From positions 1-22,959 of the forward strand of contig NW_024468416.1 in assembly GCF_002104995.1 (NCBI RefSeq): 22,959 bases of DNA, given 5' to 3'. Source of the DNA: Linderina pennispora. Its lineage: Eukaryota > Kickxellomycota > Kickxellomycetes > Kickxellales > Kickxellaceae. Position numbers and translations under genes: made by a program. Each line of letters opens with the position of its first letter. Positions within the stretch are counted from its first letter, which is position 1. Shown here piece by piece: positions 17,242 to 22,959 of this stretch. The notes under the pieces were generated by a model. That model did no database searches and had not been told where the DNA came from. It worked only from the letters and a program-made list of their open reading frames with translations.

Positions 17242-18662
17242 TCACTCGACCAACGTGGTGAACGCCGGCAATGCTGGTGGGATACGGGACAGAATATTGC
17301 GCGACAGCCTCGGCGGCCGTGTCTTATTCTTCGTGAATCCCTCGTCGCTCTCAATGTAGTCCTCAGCGAACTGCAGAATCGCCTGCATATCCTCCCGAGT
17401 CATCTTCGCGCATAGCGCCAAACTGGTATCCGAATTTGCCAGGCGCCGACATGGCAATGACATTGCCCAGATGCACATGGACAGGCAGTTGACAGGCACA
17501 ATGCGCAGACGCGACTGTACCGCGTTCGGGCAGTCCAGCGAGCCCTTGGTCTCGTGCGTGTGCGGCGCGGACCCATGGCATGCGGCCCGCGTCCTAAGCC
17601 GCTCGTGCTGGGTATGCAGGGCTTGCAGGTTCTCATACAGCATGCGGCCGGTAGTCTTCTTACGGCCGTCGGTGGACACGCGCGGCGTCATCGGCATAAC
17701 CAGGTCCTCGAGGTCCTCGAGCTCCATGCCGTTGCGCGGCTGCAGCTTGCACCGCAGCACGCCGTCCTCGTCGCTGCACACCTTCTCGCACACCTCATTG
17801 GTGCTCCGCCGCTGGCACTTGACGCACACAAACAGATAGTGGTCGCCAGAGGGCCGCCCAATCTGCTTCAGCGAGGCTGTGGGCGCAGCGACAAATGCCG
17901 AGGGGTTAGACACGAAGCCATAGCTGTCGTGCTCGGTTGTCTCGATTTCGACGTGCGCGCGCACGCGCCGCGGGGCTGGCGATGAAGCTACCGAGGGCGT
18001 GGTGGGCGTGGGCGGGATGTAGTCGAAGAGCTGCGGCTTGCCGTTGGCGCGCCGTCGGCTTAATCTTGAGGCGCACTGGGGTTCGGCAGCGGCTGTTAGC
18101 CGGCCAGCCTTCTCCAGCTTCTCTGCCTTCGACATGCCGGGCGGACCCACCATAGCCGGCATCACTGTCAGCGGCAGCAGCACACTGGTCGCATCCACTG
18201 AGTCATCTGTCACCGTGTAGTCCGTCGCCCCGCCCGTCTTCAGCTTGTCGAGCGCTGCATCCAGCTGCGAAAATCCCTCGGGCGTGTTGCACTGCGCGAG
18301 GAGGGCTGTGTGCGTGCGTCCTCCGGGAGGAACACGTGTCGCAGAGCTGTGTCGCTTGCCAGGCTCGCAGCCTCGGCGGGTGGCGTGCTAGCGCGCGAAA
18401 ACGCCGTCGAGTCCGATGCATAGGACCTCGTGTCCCGTGCATTATCTGACGCTGCTAGGGCTGAGAGGTGCCGGGCCGTGGTGTCGTTTTCTATTTGCCA
18501 GGCCGAGTCCTCGTCCAGTTTCTTCAGCTGTGTGTAGAGGTATTTTAGCAGCGAGTACCGGCTTTCCCGATCGGATATCGCACAAGCCCCAGCCACAGCG
18601 CACACAAGCCCAGCAAGCCGCAGGACGTTTGTGGAGCTGTCGGGGGGCCAGAAAATACCCAT
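17242..18662 (-). CDS. Thioredoxin-like [2Fe-2S] ferredoxin (DUF1636-like) protein, three frameshifts in this sequence
   Basis: The ATG is at 18662 (MGIFWPPDSS) and the TGA at 17242-17244. The reading moves between frames at about 18304-18322 (one base missing in a GT-rich run), 17466-17470 (one base missing at a C-run) and 17403-17418 (one base extra). These three changes give exactly 474 codons (473 residues), which supports a single gene. A hydrophobic segment at about 11-29 may anchor it in a membrane or target mitochondria. A long polar, Ser/Pro-rich linker follows. The C-terminal domain has CVKC (about 282-285), CLSMC (about 395-399), PGKFGYQF and a final helix with MTREDMQAILQFAEDY. 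That order matches my recollection of the DUF1636 thioredoxin-like ferredoxin family, whose cysteines would bind an iron-sulphur cluster. A roughly 110-residue insertion separates the two Cys motifs. The partner enzyme is unknown. Codons are GC-rich, like the neighbouring PFK. Confidence 0.6.
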
Positions 18663-19519
18663 GGCTGTCTGCTGTTCAGGGTTGCAAAAATGACGAATGA
18701 GAGGAAGCGAATGCGAGAAAAAAGAAAAAAAAGAGGCGAAGTGGTAAAGAGAGGGGTGGTAGAGTGGTCCGGAAGGAAAGCGAAAAATCATAGAGGAAAA
18801 AAGCAGGGCATGGGAAATTGGGTGGAGGTTATCTCAACCACGATTTATCTGTTCTCTCTCGCAAACAGTGGGCAAATCGCTGGCCCCAATAGGATACATG
18901 CGTTTCGGATTTGCCCGCCGGGCTGCTGGCGGTGGGAACGAGCTTTACCCGGCACAGCCAGTCTGGCTGTGGGTTTGTCAGATGTGTCATCCGCCAGCGG
19001 CTCAGCACCCTGGCTGTCCAGAGCGCGGTGTCCCTAAAATAAAATCGTTCTAGAAGCCAAAGTATCAAAACAGTTATCTGTTCGGCCGCATGGCAAAGAG
19101 AGGAGCAGTAGAATTCTCCGGGCTGGGATGGGCCACATCGCTGGCCCGGACTTTCCAGAGGATAGAGGAGGAAGCGCCGTCGTGTGGCTTGCTGCGTCCG
19201 GCGGCGGGGGCTTTTTCCCACTGCTGGTTTTACTGCCCTCCACAAAGCAATTTCCCGCTTGCTTATCAGTTCGAGCAGCCGGTTCCCTCCCCACATGCTG
19301 CCTTCCCTCCCAATATTGGGGAATGGGCCACATGTAGATCACTTGGATAATGGTCACAATGAAGAGCGGGCCATTCGCGCATTATTGCACATCTTTCGCC
19401 ACCTCATAACATCGGTTCCACTTGCCAGCAGCCCAGCAGTAAAATGCGTTGGACTTTATATAAAAGGTGAGAAATCTAGTAGGAACAAAGGAAAAAGAAG
19501 GGGTGCGCCTGGCAAACAT
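18663..19519. other. Intergenic region between ferredoxin-like gene and PFK 3' end
   Basis: About 860 bases. A purine-rich stretch (about 18700-18810, plus strand) upstream of the ferredoxin-like gene reads as a CT-rich leader/promoter on the minus strand. Several medium-length frames exist on both strands (for example 18829-19296 minus), but they overlap each other and show no domain, so they are treated as chance. A TATATAAAAGG is present near 19456-19466 on the plus strand with no gene assigned to it. Confidence 0.5.
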
Positions 19520-22500
19520 TTACAACTTGTTCTCAAGCTTGGACAGGCGACGGTGCTGGCCATAGAGGCGCATCAGATCGTCAGCAGTCAGATCAATAGC
19601 GCAAGTCTTGTAGTCGATCGAGCTGCCGCCATTCTCGATATCGACGCCAACACCGGCGAGGATGTCAATGAGCTGGCGGGCATGGCCCCACCAGACGTGC
19701 TTGGGGATGCGGCGATCAAAGTTGGTGTGCTTGACAAGGTCGAGAATGGGCGTGAACCGGACCTCTGATCCAATAACGCCAATGACGGCGGCGGTCTCGG
19801 GGCCGGCGCTGAAGACGCTCGGGAAGTACTTGCGCTTGAGCTGGTCGGCGGGCAAGCGGATGTCGTCCTCGTTGGGGACCTCCATGCCGAGCCAACACTT
19901 CTCCTGCAGCCAGTTGATCGAGTCGACGGCCATGGTGTTGGCGCGGCAGCGGTCCATGGGCGACGGCGTGCCACCCTGCTGCAGATGGCCCAGGACGGAG
20001 GTGCGAGCGCCGTAGAAGCCGCCGGACTCTGCATCGTAGATCTTGGCAATCATGTCAGTCGAGTATATCTTGGACGCGCGCTCGTTGCACAGCGTCACGC
20101 GGCCCTCAGACTGGCCCAGCTCCTTGATGTAGCGGCGACGCAGGTGAGCAATGTCACGCTGCAGGCGTGTCAGATCAACACCCTCCTCAGGCGTGTAAAC
20201 GGTGGTTGAGCCACCCGAGATACCGGCCATGACAGTCAGGAAGCCCGAGTTGCCGCCCTGCACCTCAATGACGAACACGCGGCGACGGCTGGACGACGCC
20301 GACTGCTTGATCATGTCAGTGGCCAGCACAATGACGTTGGAGGCGGTGTCAGAGCCCAGCGAGAACTCGGTTCCCGGAACGTTGTTGGAGACGGTGGCGG
20401 GGATCAGCACCATCGGGATGTTGAAGGCCGGGTACTGGTTGCGGTTGCGCGTCAGCGACAGCACCGCGGTGTATGCCTCGAAGCCGCCGATCACCATCAG
20501 GGCCTGGATGTTGTGCTTCTGCAGCTGGTACGCGACGGCGCCGAGCTGCGGTTCGGCTGGTCCCGGTTGGTGCCGAGCTTGGAGCCGCCAGCGATGGTCC
20601 ACGTGTCGACTGACAGCCAGTCGAGTTCGTGGATCTCGCCACGCATCAGGCCCGGGAAGCCGTTATAAACACCCAGCGGTGTGTGGCCGCGGTTGATGCA
20701 CAGACGCACGGCGCTGCGCGTGGCTGTGTTCATACCGCCAGCCGGTGCACCAGCATGGATGATGGCGATGCGCAGACGCTTGCTCTCAGGCAGCTTCATC
20801 TTGGAGTCGGGGTTGTAGTTGGAGATTTCCTTGTACGACTTGAGCTGTTGGCCGAACGCATTCGAGCGCAGCTCCATCGCGCGCGCAAAGTCCTTGCGAC
20901 CAATCGACGCAGCGACCTCACCGGTCAGCTGGATCGCCTCCTTGAGCGGCTGCGTCGTGATCTTGTTCTCCAGCATACCGATGACCGGCGACGGTGTCTC
21001 GGGTGTGGCCCGCAGAATGGCCTCGACAGCCTCGGCGCCCTGCATGGTACCCAGGAACCGGTCAAAGTGTACCGGGGCTCCTCCACGCTGCACGTGGCCC
21101 AGAATCGTGACCCGCGTGTCGTAGCCCAGACGTTGCGCCAGCACGTCCTTAACATACTCGGCCTTGATCGGGTTCAGGTTGCGGTCGATGGCGCCTTCGG
21201 CGACAATCACGAGTGAGGTGCGCTTGCCAGCGTCGCGGCTGGCCTTGAGCGTGTTGCACATAGCTGTCTCCCAGTCGTCGTTCTTGGGCGGCGCCTCGGG
21301 GATGAACAGGTAGTCGGCACCAGTGCTGATGGCTGCGTTGAGCGCCAGCCAGCCGCAGTGCCGGCCCATGACCTCGACTACAAAGGCACGCTGGTGGCTG
21401 AGGGCCGTGCTGAGGATCGCGTCAACCGACTCGCAAATGCGGGTCAGCGCCGACGACGCGCCAATGGTCATATCAGTCGATGCCAGGTCGTTATCAATCG
21501 AGCCGACCATACCGACGATCATCAGCGTGCGGTACTTGTCGGCGCTCTCCTTCGAGATCCGGCCGTCCTTCTCCAGGGCCTCGACATGGCTGGGCCACTC
21601 GGCACGCAGCTTGTCGGCACCCGTCAGCGAGCCATCGCCACCGATGACAACCAGGGCATCGATGCCGTTCTTGATCAGGTTAAGCACACCCGTGCGCCGG
21701 CCCTCAAGCTCGCGGAATGCCATGCAGCGGGCAGTCCCGATCAGAGTTCCGCCCAGCGTCAGGAACCCGCTGACGTCGGACCACTTGGCCGCCTTGATCT
21801 TGTCGCCGCCGTCCACCAGGCCCTGGTATCCCTCGTAGATCAGATACGGGTTGCAGTTGCGTGCAATAGCCATGCGCACCACTGCCCGCACACACGGGTT
21901 CATGCCCTGCGCGTCGCCACCCGAGGTCAGAATACCAATGTTCTTCTTGGGGCCGGCGGTCGCCGGCTCCAACTTGAACGCAGGCATGGGCTCGCTGTTC
22001 AGGTCCGCAACCACCTCAGGCGAGGGTGGCACCGAGAACGAGTTGTTGTGGGTCATAAAGAACACGTCGTTGCCCAGCGGGTCGTGAGTGGCAATGCGGT
22101 TCGAGTCGGAGGTCGGATCAGGGTGCACCGTGAACTCGACCTGGGCCGCCTTGAGCGTCTCCTGCATCTGCTACTCGAATAGGAAATCACCAGCAGCAAC
22201 GTTTTGTTAGTACACGGATGCTCTACTACTTTTGCCTCGGGAACCTGGCTGTTGGCCAGCAGAGTGGCGCCAAACTTTTTTCTGAATAAAACGCACAAAC
22301 AAATTGGCCACGCTTCCCCCATCCAAGCGCCTTATTCCCACTCAGCTGATGGGTCACGCTGAGCAAAAAAATAGCACAGAATGATTGCTGTCCCTCTGAG
22401 GGCACGAGCGCCCAAGACATCTTGTCCCAGAATGCGGGGTCCAGAATCGGCGGGAAATGGGGTGGCCCAGACTGCGCATGAGTGAAACTTACCTCCATAT

Positions 22501-22795
22501 CGGGAGTCACCAGAGCGATTCTGATGGCGCTGCTGCCCTGGCACTCGCCGTCGACAGCATGGATGATCCTCAGCGTGAGGTTGTCGTCAGGCCGCGACGC
22601 AAACAGGTGCAGCCACGCCTCGCTCTTGACGTTGGTCGGGTGCGCGATGTCCTTCTTGGGCTTGTCGTGGGTCGTCAGACGCACTGTCGTGAGCCCAAGC
22701 TGGCAGTAAAAGTCAACCGTCTGCTTGAACTGCTCCTCCGTGGTTGCCACAAGGGCGATATGGGAGAAGGCAAGGTCCAACTGGGAGCCAAACAT
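19520..22795 (-). CDS. 6-phosphofructokinase, fungal alpha/beta type, one intron, one frameshift
   Basis: Phosphorylates fructose 6-phosphate with ATP, the committed step of glycolysis, in the cytosol. Exon 1 (22493-22795) encodes 101 residues of the glyoxalase-like N-terminal domain typical of fungal PFK. Exon 2 runs from 22170 to 19520. The catalytic half has GGDAQGMN (about 184-191), GGDGSLTG (about 277), SIDND with the catalytic Asp (about 324-328), MGRHCGWLA (about 369) and GHVQRGGAP. The regulatory half has GAPAGGMN, VIGGFEAY, ATVSNNVPGTE (Asp lost, as expected for the allosteric half), VQGGNSGF and GHLQQGGTP. One base is missing near 20554 (in the context LGTNRDQP...EPQLGAVAY). Restoring the count gives about 984 residues, right for the family (yeast subunits about 960-990). 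The missing base is most likely sequence error, since the gene is otherwise perfect. Whether it is the alpha or beta subunit is not resolved. Confidence 0.95.
22171..22492 (-). other. Spliceosomal intron in PFK gene
   Basis: The donor GTAAGT begins at 22492 after codon 101 (phase 0). A perfect TACTAAC branch site is at 22206-22212. The acceptor TAG ends at 22171, about 34 bases after the branch site. An alternative CAG acceptor three bases on would drop one Gln. The 322-base length leaves the frame intact. The intron falls close to the end of the N-terminal glyoxalase-like domain. Confidence 0.9.
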
Positions 22796-22959
22796 GGTTT
22801 TTTACGCGGTAGTTAATAGAAAAGGGAAAGTATAAAAGGGCAGAGTGAAAAAGTAGAGTAGCGCGAGGGAGGTGGGAGAGGAGAGAAGGGAGAACCAGAA
22901 CCAGCCCACTTGCTAATATACTCGATGTTGACGTGTACTACTGCAGCTAGTGTTTTTTG
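22796..22959. other. PFK upstream region
   Basis: Purine-rich on the plus strand, so CT-rich toward PFK, as in many fungal glycolytic promoters. No second gene is visible before the window ends. No clear TATA box in the PFK direction. Confidence 0.4.

Noticed and set aside
17554-18220. Plus-strand ORFs of 60-143 codons over the ferredoxin-like gene
   Set aside because: They are antisense shadows of a GC-rich coding region; the minus-strand frames contain the domain motifs.
18829-19296. 155-codon minus-strand ORF between the ferredoxin-like gene and PFK
   Set aside because: GC-rich region with equally long frames on the opposite strand, no recognisable domain, and odd composition rich in Arg and Trp.
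20497-20602. Programmed ribosomal frameshift or two separate PFK genes
   Set aside because: There is no slippery site or overlap design. One base restores a normal full-length PFK, so a single-base error or mutation is the simpler explanation.

Overview
The window looks like nuclear DNA from an early-diverging fungus. The evidence is a fungal-type, glyoxalase-headed 6-phosphofructokinase with a GTAAGT...TACTAAC...TAG intron, a eukaryotic tRNA-Lys(CUU), and a tandem family of intronless seven-helix receptors. A Kickxellomycotina/Zoopagomycota source is my best guess, but it rests on general impression and was not tested.

Region 1 (1-9002) is one giant inverted repeat. The left arm (1-4296) is the reverse complement of the right arm (4714-9002), around a 417-base AT-rich loop (4297-4713). 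Each arm carries receptor gene A, receptor gene B, a 67-codon ORF of unknown function and a tRNA-Lys(CUU). The right-arm receptors are intact (A 7778-8905, B 5617-6738, both minus strand). The left-arm copies are broken by many one- to three-base indels with almost no substitutions, which looks like sequence error rather than decay. The left arm starts exactly at base 1, so a fold-back assembly or amplification artefact at a contig end is a serious possibility and must be excluded before any biology is claimed. The loop contains a degenerate TIR element, with TAGAGG-type termini, at the breakpoints.

Region 2 (9003-16446) has about 2.1 kb without a convincing gene, then three more receptors in tandem on the plus strand: C (11094-12227), D (13173-14303) and E (15313-16446). 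The five intact receptors are 373-377 residues long. They share seven hydrophobic segments, a Cys pair (TM3/second extracellular loop), a class-C-like FNE[FY]-type motif before TM6, a strongly conserved block just after TM7, a variable Ser/Thr-rich tail, and an almost invariant last tetrapeptide R-[LYHF]-[IV]-[IL]-COOH. C and D carry sharply bounded, near-identical DNA tracts that look like gene conversion.

Region 3 (16447-22959) is more GC-rich and holds ordinary cellular genes on the minus strand. One is a protein with a C-terminal thioredoxin-like [2Fe-2S] ferredoxin (DUF1636-like) domain, interrupted by three one-base frameshifts. The other is the alpha/beta-type phosphofructokinase, interrupted by a single missing base at about 20554. 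An essential glycolytic gene broken by one base again suggests residual consensus error. A possible small secreted peptide lies at 16645-16902.

No complete transposon, CRISPR array, rRNA or telomere repeat was seen. The most interesting candidate biology is the orphan receptor cluster with its shared tail motifs. The most important caution is that the palindrome and the broken copies may be technical.
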